Assembly: GCA_934630515.1 (NCBI GenBank)
Contig: CAKTVV010000022.1
Span: 1 to 41,515 of the forward strand
Direction: 5' to 3'
DNA: 41,515 nucleotides
DNA from: an uncultured Eubacteriales bacterium
Lineage (GTDB): Bacteria; Bacillota; Clostridia; Oscillospirales; Acutalibacteraceae
The first letter of the stretch is position 1, and each line of letters begins with the position of its first letter. Below the pieces are notes generated by a model, which was not told the DNA's origin, did not search any database, and saw nothing but the letters and a program-made list of their open reading frames with translations. Shown piece by piece: positions 14,602-22,546 of this stretch. Position numbers and translations under genes: made by a program.

Positions 14602-15954
14602 ATGGATAGCACTCTGTTCGGGCAGGAGCGCATCAGCCGGATCCTGTGGCGGCTGGCGCCGCCGGTGATGCTGGCGCAGCTGATTCAGGCGCTGTATAAT
14701 ATCGTGGACAGCTTTTTCGTGGGGAAATATTCGGAGGCAGGGCTGACGGCGCTGTCCATCGTCTATCCGCTGCAGCTGATGATGATCGCTCTGGCGGTGG
14801 GGACCGGCGTGGGACTGAATACCGCCATCGCCCGCTATCATGGCACCGGCGACCACGAGCGGGCGCAGCGGATCGCCGGCACCGGTCTGCCGCTGGCGCT
14901 GGGGCTGTGGGTGGTGTTTGCCGGGGTCAGCTATGGGGTGCTGCCCGCCTATGCGGCCATGTCCTCCGACTCGCCGGAGGTGATCCGGGAGGTGATCGTA
15001 TACGGACGGATCGTATGCGTGGCGTCGGTGGGGCTGTTCTGCGAGAGCGTCTGGACGAAGGTGCTGCAGGCGGATGGTGACATGAAGACCCCCATGCTGG
15101 CGCAGATCGCCGGTGCGGTCACCAACATTGTGCTGGATCCCATCCTGATCTTTGGCTGGGGTGTTCCGGCGATGGGCATTGCCGGGGCGGCGATCGCTAC
15201 CGTTGCGGGGCAGCTGGTGGCGGCGGCTATCGTGCTGCCCCGGGGCTATCGGCGTTCGCCCGCCCGGCAGGAATATCCTGGATACCTGAAGCTCATTTAC
15301 CGGCTGGGAACGCCCAATATTCTTATGCAGCTGGCGTACACCTTTTATATTCTGGGGCTGAATCTGATCTTGTCCGGATTTTCCGATCAGGCGGTGACAG
15401 CGCTGGGGCTGTATTATAAATGGCAGACCTTCTTTTTTATCCCGCTGGGAGCGCTGCAGACCTGTATCGTGCCGATCCTCAGCTATAACTATGCGGCAAG
15501 GCGGCTGGATCGGGTGCGGCAGACCCTGACGGCCTCGCTGCTGTTCGGAGCGGCGCTGATGGCGGTGGGGACTCTGTGCTTCGAGGTGCTGCCGGCGCCC
15601 ATGCTGCGGGTGTTCACCGCCAATCCGGAGGTCATCCGCATCGGCACCTATGGCTTTCGCTGGATCGGCCCCAGCTTTCTGCCGATGGTGACCTCCCTGC
15701 TGTTTCCGGTATTCTTTCAAGCGGTGGGGCAGGCGCTGAAAAGCTCTCTGCTGACCGTGATCCGTACGGTGATGCTGTTTGTGCCGTTGGGATATCTGTT
15801 TTCCCGGTTCGGCTTGGAGTGGTTCTGGCTGACCTTTGTGTGTACGGAGGTGCTGACCTCGGCGGTAGGACTGGTGTTCTATCGGCAGTTTGTGAAGCGC
15901 ACCGAAAGTGCCGTCCCCTCGGAAGCACAGGGCTTTTGTGCTGCCCGGGAATAA
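14602..15954 (+). CDS. MATE-family efflux transporter
   Basis: 450 residues, 12 predicted membrane spans in two six-span halves, the standard MATE length. The first half begins LAPPVMLAQLIQALYNIVDSF, the family opening, with conserved VLQADGDMKTPM and AGAVTNIVLDPIL. The second half starts near residue 235 with GTPNILMQLAYTF. It should export drugs or metabolites by Na+ or H+ antiport; the substrate cannot be read. The Shine-Dalgarno site is weak (GGAAGTGAG). A strong terminator follows. Confidence 0.92.
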   Translation: MDSTLFGQERISRILWRLAPPVMLAQLIQALYNIVDSFFVGKYSEAGLTALSIVYPLQLMMIALAVGTGVGLNTAIARYHGTGDHERAQRIAGTGLPLALGLWVVFAGVSYGVLPAYAAMSSDSPEVIREVIVYGRIVCVASVGLFCESVWTKVLQADGDMKTPMLAQIAGAVTNIVLDPILIFGWGVPAMGIAGAAIATVAGQLVAAAIVLPRGYRRSPARQEYPGYLKLIYRLGTPNILMQLAYTFYILGLNLILSGFSDQAVTALGLYYKWQTFFFIPLGALQTCIVPILSYNYAARRLDRVRQTLTASLLFGAALMAVGTLCFEVLPAPMLRVFTANPEVIRIGTYGFRWIGPSFLPMVTSLLFPVFFQAVGQALKSSLLTVIRTVMLFVPLGYLFSRFGLEWFWLTFVCTEVLTSAVGLVFYRQFVKRTESAVPSEAQGFCAARE

Positions 15955-15970
15955 GGAATGCAAACGATGA

Positions 15971-16011
15971 ACCGCCCGACCGTATCCAAAGAATACGGTC
16001 GGGCGGTCTTG
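15971..16011 (+). terminator. MATE gene terminator
   Basis: ACCGCCCGACCGTAT and its exact complement, 15-bp stem with a 7-nt loop, then CTTGCTTTT. The stretch 16012-16170 holds no gene I can support. Confidence 0.85.
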
Positions 16012-16170
16012 CTTTTGCTGGTTGCTCCTTTGGACGCCCCATGCCCGCCAGCTTTCGTGCCGATGGCAGACCGTTGGTGGTGTTTGCCGGATGAGCGGTG
16101 GAGAAATACATCCGACTACCGAAGTGGTGAAAGCACTGTCTGGCAGAGCATTTGTATAAAGCTGCGAAAC

Positions 16171-16404
16171 AGGGCGCACGGTAGAAACTCAGATTTCAAA
16201 TAGACTCGGCGTGCGCCCAGAATCTGTACAAACTACGGAGAATGGGCGATGAGCCCATTCTCGAGGGCGCACGGTAGAAACTCAGATTTCAAATAGACTC
16301 GGCGTGCGCCCAGAATCTGTACAAACTACGGAGAATGGGCGATGAGCCCATTCTCGAGGGCGCACGGTAGAAACTCAGATTTCAAATAGACTCGGCGTGC
16401 GCCC
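16171..16404. repeat. 93-bp tandem repeat, 2.5 identical copies, two hairpins per unit
   Basis: Copy 1 (16171-16263) and copy 2 (16264-16356) are identical, and copy 3 (16357-16404) is the first 48 bp. Each unit has a long-loop hairpin closed by GGGCGCACG/CGTGCGCCC. It also has a short tight hairpin GAGAATGGGC/GCCCATTCTC with loop GATGA, absent from the partial copy. The array ends one base before the stop codon of the ABC transporter gene and holds no open frame with a start site. Zero divergence means recent duplication. Confidence 0.95.
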
Positions 16405-16405
16405 G

Positions 16406-19400
16406 TTATTCCGTCCGCAGCGCCACGACTGGATCCTTTTTTGCCGCCGAGCGGGAGGGGATGATGCCGGAGATCAGCGTCAGCAGCACGCTGATGGCGA
16501 TCAGGATCAGCGCCGCCGGCAGGGGCAGATAGGCGCTGAGGTTGGGAATATCCGTCAGATGATGCACCAGCGCATTGATGGGAATACACAGCAGATAGGT
16601 GATAAGTACCCCCAGCAGACCGGAGGTAAAGCCGATGATCACCGTTTCGGCATTGAACATACCCGACACGTCCCGCTTGGAGGCGCCGATAGCACGGAGG
16701 ATGCCGATCTCCTTGGTGCGCTCCTGTACCGAGATGAGGGTGATGACCCCGATCATGATGGAGGAAACGATCAGAGAAATGGCAACAAAGCCGATCAGTA
16801 CATAGGTGATGGCGTTGATGATGGTGGTGACGGAGGACATCATCAGCCCCACATAGTCGGTGTAGCGGATCTTGGACAGATCGTCCACCGTGTCGTTATA
16901 GGCGGCGATGGCATCCTCGATGCCGTCCTTGCCCGCAAAGGTGGCGGTGTACAGATTGATGGTGGAGGGCTTATTCAGATCCACACAGCCCAAGGTCTGC
17001 AGATTGCCGTCGTAGGTGGCGTCGGAAAACTCCAGCACCTTATCGTAATAGGCGGCGCACTGCTCCGGCGTGTAGCTGTCCAGCGCTGCCGTCAGCGCCG
17101 CTGCCCGCTGGGCCTGACTGATGCCCGCCAGCCGGGCGGCCGCCGCCTGCGCATATTGGGCGGTGACCTGCTCCTCCACCTGCTGGCGGAACGCCTTGGT
17201 CAGCTCCTCGTCGCTCATGCCGGACAGATATCCGGCGACGGTGGCTTCGCTCATGCCCATCTGCTGGGTCATGGCGGCGGTGAGGGTCGCCTCCATTTTC
17301 TCCCGGGTCATGGTTGCCATGATCTGGTCGGTGGAGGTCTTCAGCTGCTCGTCGGAGGGCAGGGACAGGATGCCGGTGTAGGTCTTTGCCTTGCCCGCCT
17401 CATCCTGTGCCTGCACGATGGAGCGGAAGGCTGCCTGCTTTTCCGTGTCGGACAGATCGCCGGTGGCTTTGAAGGGCAGCCCGGTGAAGATATCGGTGCC
17501 GGTCTCTGCCTTTTGCGCCTGCACGGCGGCGGAATCCTCCGAGCGGCGGATGATCTCCCGGGTCAGCTCGCTGGTATAGCCGATGGAGCCGGTGAGCATG
17601 GCGGATACGGCGTCCTTGTTGGGGCGGATGATACCGCTGACGGTCAGGGGGATGCCGTTGTCGTATAGGTATTTCATACCGGCGTCGGTCTCCCGCAGAT
17701 CGGTGTACAGACCGGTCTTTTCATCCTTAATGAAGCATTCGGCGGGCAGCACCGTGTGGTATTCCCGCTCGCAGATCTCCGCATAGGACCAGCTCTGCTG
17801 GGAGACGGACACCTCCGTCTTGTTCACCGCCGCATCCATGAGGGCGTCGATCTCCTCCTTGGATTTCAGCCCCAGCGCATACAGGGTGATGTCGCCCAGC
17901 TCGTTGTTTTCATCCAGCACCAGCACGATCTCGTTATATTTTGTCGGCCAGCGGCCGTAGACCACATCGTATTGCTTTTCCAACAGAGGATTGATGAGCG
18001 CCCCGTCATCCCCCGGCAGCATTTCCTGAAAGGTGCCGGAGCGCTGCATGGAGGAAGAGGAAAACATCTGGGACAGAGAGCCGCCGGAGGAGGCGTCCGG
18101 ATCCATCATCGCCGCCATGCTGCTGCCCATGTATTCCGCAATGAGCTGCTGCATGAGCTGGGTGGCGTCGGACTGCATCACGGTGCCGTCCACGCTCTTG
18201 GTATAGATGAGCAGATCGGTGTCATAGCCGTATTGCACACCGGACACCGCCTCCCGCAGACCGGTGGTATCGTCGGCGTCCGCCCGGCGCTGCTCCAGAT
18301 AGGTCTTGAAGGAGGCAAGATCGTTTTCGTCTGCCTCCAGATTGTTGAGCGAATTTACCATATCGTAGACCACGTTTTTCTGGTAGACGGCGTCGTCCTC
18401 GTGGTCGCCGGCGGATTGGGCGGTGCCCATAAAGGCCTTGAGCAGGGTGCTGACATCCACATGGGTCGCCTCCAGCGTCAGGGGATAGGACGCCAGCGTA
18501 TCCTCCTGCACCTGCTCGATGTAGAGAGTCGTACCTTGGGAGACGGCGTAGATCAGCGCAATGCCGATGATGCCGATGCTGCCCGCAAAGCTGGTGAGCA
18601 TGGTCCGTCCCTTTTTGGTGAACAGATTTTTCAGCGACAGCCCGAAAGCGGTGAACCACGACATGGAGGGGCGCTTTTTGGTGCGCTCCTCGGCAGCCTT
18701 TTTCTCCTGGGCGGCGGTCTCCTCCGCCAGCTCCTCCGCCGTCAGCGGGGCGGAATCCCCGATGACCTGCCCGTCCAGCATCCGGATGATGCGGGTGGAG
18801 TATCGCTCTGCCAGCTCCGGATTATGGGTGACCATCACCACCAGCCGATCCCGGGCGACCTCCTTGAGCAGCTCCATGACCTGCACGCTGGTCTCGGTGT
18901 CCAGCGCCCCGGTGGGCTCGTCCGCCAGAATGATGTCCGGGTTGTTGACCAGTGCCCGGGCGATCGCCACCCGCTGCATCTGTCCGCCGGACATCTCGCT
19001 GGGCTTCTTGCGCAGCTGGCTGCCCAGCCCCACCTGCTCCAGCGCCTCCTTCGCCCGGCGGCGGCGCTCGTTCTTCGGCACGCCGGAGAGGGTCAGCGCC
19101 AGCTCCACATTTTGCAGCACCGTCTGGTGCGGGATCAGGTTATAGCTCTGGAACACGAAGCCGATGGTATGATTGCGGTAGGTATCCCAATCCCGGCTGC
19201 CAAAGGCACGGGTGGACTTGCCGTTGATGATCAGGTCGCCGCTGGTGTATTGATCCAGTCCGCCGACGATATTCAGCAGGGTGGTCTTGCCGCAGCCGGA
19301 CGGCCCCAGTATGGAGACGAATTCGTTGCGGCGGAAATCCAGCGATACGCCCCGCAGAGCGGTCACGGCGTTTTCCCCCGCCGCATAGGTTTTGACGATC

Positions 19401-19417
19401 TCTTTCAGTTGCAGCAT
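16406..19417 (-). CDS. ABC transporter, fused ATPase and FtsX/MacB-type permease
   Basis: 1003 residues. An ATPase domain fills residues 1-225 with Walker A GPSGCGKTT (38-46), signature SGGQ (143-146) and Walker B IILADEP (162-168), as in the LolD/MacB class. A membrane span near residue 280 follows, then about 550 external residues and three spans at the C-terminus with EIGILRAIGASKRDV, the FtsX-type signature. ATPase first, permease after, is the MacB order, but the external domain is far larger than in MacB. Such proteins usually move peptides or lipoproteins or move envelope signals mechanically. I start at 19417 because GGAG lies 9 nt upstream; ATG 19456 has no site. Tandem boxes before it suggest response-regulator control. 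Confidence 0.9.
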   Translation of the reverse strand: MLQLKEIVKTYAAGENAVTALRGVSLDFRRNEFVSILGPSGCGKTTLLNIVGGLDQYTSGDLIINGKSTRAFGSRDWDTYRNHTIGFVFQSYNLIPHQTVLQNVELALTLSGVPKNERRRRAKEALEQVGLGSQLRKKPSEMSGGQMQRVAIARALVNNPDIILADEPTGALDTETSVQVMELLKEVARDRLVVMVTHNPELAERYSTRIIRMLDGQVIGDSAPLTAEELAEETAAQEKKAAEERTKKRPSMSWFTAFGLSLKNLFTKKGRTMLTSFAGSIGIIGIALIYAVSQGTTLYIEQVQEDTLASYPLTLEATHVDVSTLLKAFMGTAQSAGDHEDDAVYQKNVVYDMVNSLNNLEADENDLASFKTYLEQRRADADDTTGLREAVSGVQYGYDTDLLIYTKSVDGTVMQSDATQLMQQLIAEYMGSSMAAMMDPDASSGGSLSQMFSSSSMQRSGTFQEMLPGDDGALINPLLEKQYDVVYGRWPTKYNEIVLVLDENNELGDITLYALGLKSKEEIDALMDAAVNKTEVSVSQQSWSYAEICEREYHTVLPAECFIKDEKTGLYTDLRETDAGMKYLYDNGIPLTVSGIIRPNKDAVSAMLTGSIGYTSELTREIIRRSEDSAAVQAQKAETGTDIFTGLPFKATGDLSDTEKQAAFRSIVQAQDEAGKAKTYTGILSLPSDEQLKTSTDQIMATMTREKMEATLTAAMTQQMGMSEATVAGYLSGMSDEELTKAFRQQVEEQVTAQYAQAAAARLAGISQAQRAAALTAALDSYTPEQCAAYYDKVLEFSDATYDGNLQTLGCVDLNKPSTINLYTATFAGKDGIEDAIAAYNDTVDDLSKIRYTDYVGLMMSSVTTIINAITYVLIGFVAISLIVSSIMIGVITLISVQERTKEIGILRAIGASKRDVSGMFNAETVIIGFTSGLLGVLITYLLCIPINALVHHLTDIPNLSAYLPLPAALILIAISVLLTLISGIIPSRSAAKKDPVVALRTE

Positions 19418-19464
19418 AGCGGTATTCTCCTGCTCTGTAATTTTCCGATATTTCAACGGTGTTC

Positions 19465-19509
19465 ATTGTATCAAAGGGTTATGAACTCCGTATTAACGAG
19501 TTTTAACGA
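19465..19509 (-). promoter_or_regulatory. Activator-type promoter of the ABC transporter gene
   Basis: Minus-strand TACAAT (19465-19470) has no fitting -35 box (ATACGG at 17-bp spacing). TCGTTAA occurs there twice in the same orientation with a 10-bp period (19493-19499 and 19503-19509), where an OmpR-type response regulator would bind. Confidence 0.45.
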
Positions 19510-19541
19510 AATTTCCCAGTCAAAATTTTGGGAAACACCCA

Positions 19542-19570
19542 TTGACAGATTTTGTCAAATTCCGTATAAT
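19542..19570 (+). promoter_or_regulatory. Consensus promoter of the small membrane protein gene
   Basis: TTGACA (19542-19547), 17 bp, TATAAT (19565-19570). The -35 box is one arm of a perfect inverted repeat TTGACA-5-TGTCAA (19542-19558). A second inverted repeat TTTCCCA/TGGGAAA lies just upstream (19512-19535). Confidence 0.85.
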
Positions 19571-19610
19571 AAAGCCAAAGCGCCGGATACGGCAGGAAAG
19601 GATGAACAGT

Positions 19611-19787
19611 ATGCAGCAGAATGAAAGGAACGGTTGGCGGACCCTTTGGCTTGTGTTGGGAGCGGTCGCTCTGGCGGCAGCGGGGCTGTGTGTGGTTTTC
19701 CGTCTGGAACGGCGGCTGGTGCAGCTGTGCCGGACGGCAAAGGAGCGGCTGAGCCTGCGCCGCTCCCGGTTTGAGACGGATTTTTGA
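19611..19787 (+). CDS. Small single-span membrane protein, unknown function
   Basis: 58 residues: a short polar start, one hydrophobic span (LWLVLGAVALAAAGLCVVF) and a strongly basic tail of about 30 residues, which by the positive-inside rule should lie in the cytoplasm. I chose ATG 19611, because AGGAAAGG is 9 nt upstream and ATG 19602 touches it. A perfect consensus promoter and a strong terminator make it a real, monocistronic gene although I recognise no family. It is divergent from the ABC transporter, and the two share 120 bp of control region. Confidence 0.65.
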   Translation: MQQNERNGWRTLWLVLGAVALAAAGLCVVFRLERRLVQLCRTAKERLSLRRSRFETDF

Positions 19788-19860
19788 GGCAAATACACCG
19801 TAGCGCTGCTGCGGCAGCTGTCGTGTGAAACGAGTATGCCCGGAATCGTGTGTCATAAGT

Positions 19861-19910
19861 AAAATACAGTGAGGCGAAAACCGATCGTTTTCGCCTCACT
19901 GTATTTTTTA
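19861..19910. terminator. Shared bidirectional terminator
   Basis: A 21-bp perfect stem from AAAATACAGTGAGG to its complement around loop CGATC, ending in T runs both ways. It serves the small membrane gene (+) and the acidic protein gene (-), whose stop codon overlaps its edge. Confidence 0.9.
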
Positions 19911-20153
19911 ATCTCTTTTCGGATGGGGGCTGTCGTCATCATCCACCGGGTCGTCGGGAAAGGGGATCCCCACGCAGCCGGCGCCCAGCGGTCCGATGAG
20001 AGGGAAAATGTTGTCGGTATCGGTGGTATCCTGCACCTCGCACCGGCCGTACTTGTTCACCATATCCCACACGTCCAGCGGTTCACCCGGCACCACGTCG
20101 GTGGAGGGGGTCACATTATCCGGCGTGTCGGGAGCGGGCTTTTTCTTTGCCAT
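19908..20153 (-). CDS. Small acidic protein, unknown function
   Basis: 81 residues: a basic MAKKKPAPD start, a middle part LDVWDMVNKYGRCEVQD and DNIFPLIGPLGAGCVGIPF, and an acidic end PDDPVDDDD. Two cysteines, no membrane span, no family I recognise. GAGGTGAT lies 6 nt before ATG 20153. It comes after rex but a strong terminator separates them, so it is probably transcribed alone, though I see no clear promoter. The D/P-rich profile suggests a partly disordered cytoplasmic protein. Confidence 0.6.
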   Translation of the reverse strand: MAKKKPAPDTPDNVTPSTDVVPGEPLDVWDMVNKYGRCEVQDTTDTDNIFPLIGPLGAGCVGIPFPDDPVDDDDSPHPKRD

Positions 20154-20204
20154 AACTATCACCTCGCCGGTAGTGTGTGCCGGGCGGCGGTGAAATATGC
20201 GCTG

Positions 20205-20244
20205 AAAAAGCCCTGCATCCTTGTCGATACCGGATGCAGGGCTT
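20205..20244 (-). terminator. rex terminator
   Basis: Minus strand AAGCCCTGCATCC/GGATGCAGGGCTT, 13-bp stem, followed by TTTC. Confidence 0.8.
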
Positions 20245-20252
20245 GGAACGAA

Positions 20253-20891
20253 CTATAGGTCGGTGGGGGTCATCTCATAGGACAGTGTCATCAGGCTGTC
20301 ACCCAGATGGACGTTTTCCACAATCGCTTCGGGGTGGTGGAACGCAATGTCGTAGTGGGAAAAATTCCAGAACCCCCGCACCCCGCAGCTGAGCAGCCGC
20401 TCCACCAGCGGCGGCGCCGCCTCCTTGGGGATGCACAGGATCGCCATCTGGGGCTGGTGCTGGCGGCAGAATTCCTCCAGCTCCTCTGTGGGACGGATGG
20501 GCTGGCTGCCCAGCAGCTTGCCGGCCAGGGGCGGTGCGTCGTCGAACAGCCCCACCAGCCGGAAGCCCCGGGTGGAGAAATCCATATGCTTGACGATGGC
20601 TTTTCCCAGATTGCCCACACCCAGCAGCACGGCGTCGGTGAGCCGATCCATGCCCAGAATGTGGCCGATCTCCCGATACAGCACATCCACTACATAGCCG
20701 TAGCCCTGCTGCCCGAATCCGCCGAAGCAGTTAAAATCCTGCCGGATCTGGGAGGCGGTCAGCCCCATGAGGCGGGACAGCTCCCGGGAAGAGATGCGGG
20801 TGACGCCGTTCTCCTTGAGATCGTACAGAAAGCGGTAATACCGGGGCAGCCGCCGGATCACCGGCATGGAAATATAGGTATCCTTTGCCAT
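20253..20891 (-). CDS. rex: Redox-sensing transcriptional repressor Rex
   Basis: 212 residues. A winged helix DNA-binding domain (residues 8-75, with ISSRELSRLMGLTASQIRQDF and the conserved FGGFGQQGYGYVV) is followed by a Rossmann domain with GVGNLGKAIV (91-100) that binds NADH or NAD+. Rex represses fermentation and respiration genes until the NADH/NAD+ ratio rises. I use ATG 20891 (GAGG 9 nt upstream) and not the ATG 6 nt before it. It follows dut by 70 bp that carry two hairpins, so it may be read through from nrdG-dut. Confidence 0.95.
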   Translation of the reverse strand: MAKDTYISMPVIRRLPRYYRFLYDLKENGVTRISSRELSRLMGLTASQIRQDFNCFGGFGQQGYGYVVDVLYREIGHILGMDRLTDAVLLGVGNLGKAIVKHMDFSTRGFRLVGLFDDAPPLAGKLLGSQPIRPTEELEEFCRQHQPQMAILCIPKEAAPPLVERLLSCGVRGFWNFSHYDIAFHHPEAIVENVHLGDSLMTLSYEMTPTDL

Positions 20892-20908
20892 GCACATTCA
20901 CCTCATGC

Positions 20909-20961
20909 TTTCGGGCGCACGCCCGGGATGAAATCGCTGTGTCCGGGAGCGCTCCCGGGAC
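20909..20961 (-). other. Two hairpins between dut and rex
   Basis: CGGGCG/CGCCCG (20912-20925) and a GC palindrome GGGAGCGCTCCC (20941-20961) that starts right after the dut stop codon. Neither has a T-run, so RNA processing or partial attenuation is as likely as termination. Confidence 0.5.
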
Positions 20962-21398
20962 TTATTTTGTTCCCGTGGAGCCGAAGCCGCCGCCGCCCCG
21001 CACGGTGTCGGACAGCTCGTCCACCTCGGTGAACTCTGCCGTCAGATAGGGCAGGATCAGCAGCTGGGCGATGCGCTCCCCGGCGGCGATGGTCTGGTGG
21101 GCGCCGCTGTGGTTATGCAGCGCCACCATCAGCTCCCCCCGGTAGTCGGCGTCGATGACGCCGATCTTATTGGCGGGTGCCAGCCCCCGCTTGGTGGCCA
21201 GCCCGCTGCGGGCGCAGATCAGCCCCACATAGCCCTCCGGGATCTCCACCGCCAGCCCGGTATGCACCAGCACCGTCTCTCCGGCGTTCAGATTCAGCGG
21301 TGCGTCCAGCACCGCATACAGGTCGGCGCCGGCGGCAGCGGCGCTGCCGTAGGTGGGGGTCACCGCCCGGTCGTCCAGCTTGCGAAAATGTACGGTCA
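20962..21398 (-). CDS. dut: Deoxyuridine 5'-triphosphate nucleotidohydrolase
   Basis: 145 residues, the normal trimeric dUTPase length. It splits dUTP to dUMP and PPi and keeps uracil out of DNA. The five motifs are visible: AGADLYAVLD, CARSGLATKRG, NKIGVIDADYRGE with the catalytic Asp, AGERIAQLLIL and the C-terminal RGGGGFGSTGTK. The start ATG (21398) overlaps the nrdG stop by 4 nt, so the genes are coupled, joining deoxynucleotide synthesis and clean-up. Confidence 0.96.
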
Positions 21399-21932
21399 TT
21401 GATAATCGCCCCATTCCTTCAATATGATCTGCCCGGCAGCCAGCGTTGCCGGGACGTCGATGATGCGCTGGTTGGAGGAACCCCGGAACCGCAGGCGGAT
21501 GTCCTTTTTATCCGCCTCGAACCGCCCGTCCACCACCACGTCCAGCAGCCGGATCAGCTCATCGGTGTCGGCGGTATGCGCCCGCCCGGTGGGATCCAGC
21601 AGCTCGGCATCCAGCAAATAGCCGGTGTAGCACCAGATGGTCTTTTCTGGATAGCGTTCTTTGACCCGCTGCAAAAAGGGCAGCAGCACCTGCTGATGCG
21701 CCGGCTCCAGCGGCTCGCCTCCCAGCAGAGACAGCCCCGCCACATACGGGGGCGCCAGCGCCGTCAGGATGGCGTCCTCCACCGCCGGGGTGAAGGGCTC
21801 GCCATACTGGAAATCCCACGCCTCGGCGTTAAAGCAGCCCTTGCAGTGATGGGTGCAGCCGCTGACGAACAGGGAGACCCGCACACCGATGCCGTTGGCG
21901 ATGTCGTTATATTTGATAGTGGCATAGTTCAT
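21396..21932 (-). CDS. nrdG: Anaerobic ribonucleotide reductase activating protein
   Basis: 178 residues. A radical-SAM enzyme that puts the glycyl radical on NrdD so that the cell can make deoxynucleotides without oxygen. The cluster motif is C26-x3-C30-x2-C33 (CTHHCKGC), with LLGGEPL as the SAM-binding GGE. nrdD is not in the window. GGGAGGA is 8 nt before the ATG, and a good promoter lies upstream. The dut gene follows in an ATGA overlap. Confidence 0.95.
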   Translation of the reverse strand: MNYATIKYNDIANGIGVRVSLFVSGCTHHCKGCFNAEAWDFQYGEPFTPAVEDAILTALAPPYVAGLSLLGGEPLEPAHQQVLLPFLQRVKERYPEKTIWCYTGYLLDAELLDPTGRAHTADTDELIRLLDVVVDGRFEADKKDIRLRFRGSSNQRIIDVPATLAAGQIILKEWGDYQ

Positions 21933-21956
21933 GGGTGATTCCTCCCGATCGAGGAC

Positions 21957-21985
21957 ATTCTATCACAGTTTGCGTCGAAACGCAA
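21957..21985 (-). promoter_or_regulatory. Promoter of nrdG-dut
   Basis: Minus-strand TTGCGT (21980-21985), 17 bp, TAGAAT (21957-21962). The -35 box begins a small inverted repeat TTGCGT-TTCG-ACGCAA. It does not resemble an NrdR box. Confidence 0.65.
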
Positions 21986-22006
21986 GGGGCTATCCTCCTG
22001 CCCGGT

Positions 22007-22546
22007 CTATTGCCGCAGCAGCGCCTGGCGCTGGCGGTAATCCGGCATATACTGCTCGACGAGGGCATAGAACGCCGGACCGTGGTTATGATGGCAAATG
22101 TGTGCCAGCTCGTGTACCACCACATAGTCGATGGCCTCCGGTGGATACAGCATGAGCCGCCAGGAAAAGCACAGCCGATTTTGCCCGCTGCAGCTGCCGA
22201 AGCGCTTTTGGGCGCCGGTGATGCGCACGCCGGCGGGGGTCAGCCCCATGAGGGCGCTGTAGTGGGCTACCCGCCGGGGCAGCACCTCTGCTGCTAGCTG
22301 CCGCAGCTCCTGCTCCAGCTCCGGGGAGACCGGGCGTGCCAGCCCGGTCTGCTGCCGTTCCCGCTGCCGCTGGGTCTGGCGGGTGATCCAGTCGGCGTGG
22401 CGATCCACGAACCGCTGGATCTCCGCCGTCGGGCACCGCCGGGGTGCCCGCACCACCGTTTCCAGCGCCGGGGTCACCTCCAGCGACAGGGTACGCCGGT
22501 CGGAGCGAATGAGCCGATAGGGGATCGTGGCTTCAGTGCTGCTCAT
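22007..22546 (-). CDS. YgjP-type metallopeptidase (DUF45)
   Basis: 179 residues. The zinc site HELAH (145-149) and a third histidine near 155 (CHHNHGP), together with the preceding KRFGSCS and LCFSWRLMLYPPEAIDYVV, define the YgjP/DUF45 family. These are gluzincin-like proteins of unclear substrate, often found beside restriction genes, but none is here. The gene starts inside the last codons of the WYL regulator (14-nt overlap), so both are probably made from one mRNA. Confidence 0.9.
   Translation of the reverse strand: MSSTEATIPYRLIRSDRRTLSLEVTPALETVVRAPRRCPTAEIQRFVDRHADWITRQTQRQRERQQTGLARPVSPELEQELRQLAAEVLPRRVAHYSALMGLTPAGVRITGAQKRFGSCSGQNRLCFSWRLMLYPPEAIDYVVVHELAHICHHNHGPAFYALVEQYMPDYRQRQALLRQ

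Noticed and set aside
14197..16179. 660-codon frame antisense to secF and the MATE gene
   Set aside because: A codon-bias shadow that crosses two terminators.
16171..16404. Repeat array as a CRISPR
   Set aside because: The units are 93 bp and identical throughout with no variable spacers, and no cas genes are near.
21957..21985. NrdR box at the nrdG promoter
   Set aside because: The inverted repeat there is a short TTGCGT/ACGCAA stem and does not match the NrdR consensus, and no second box is present.
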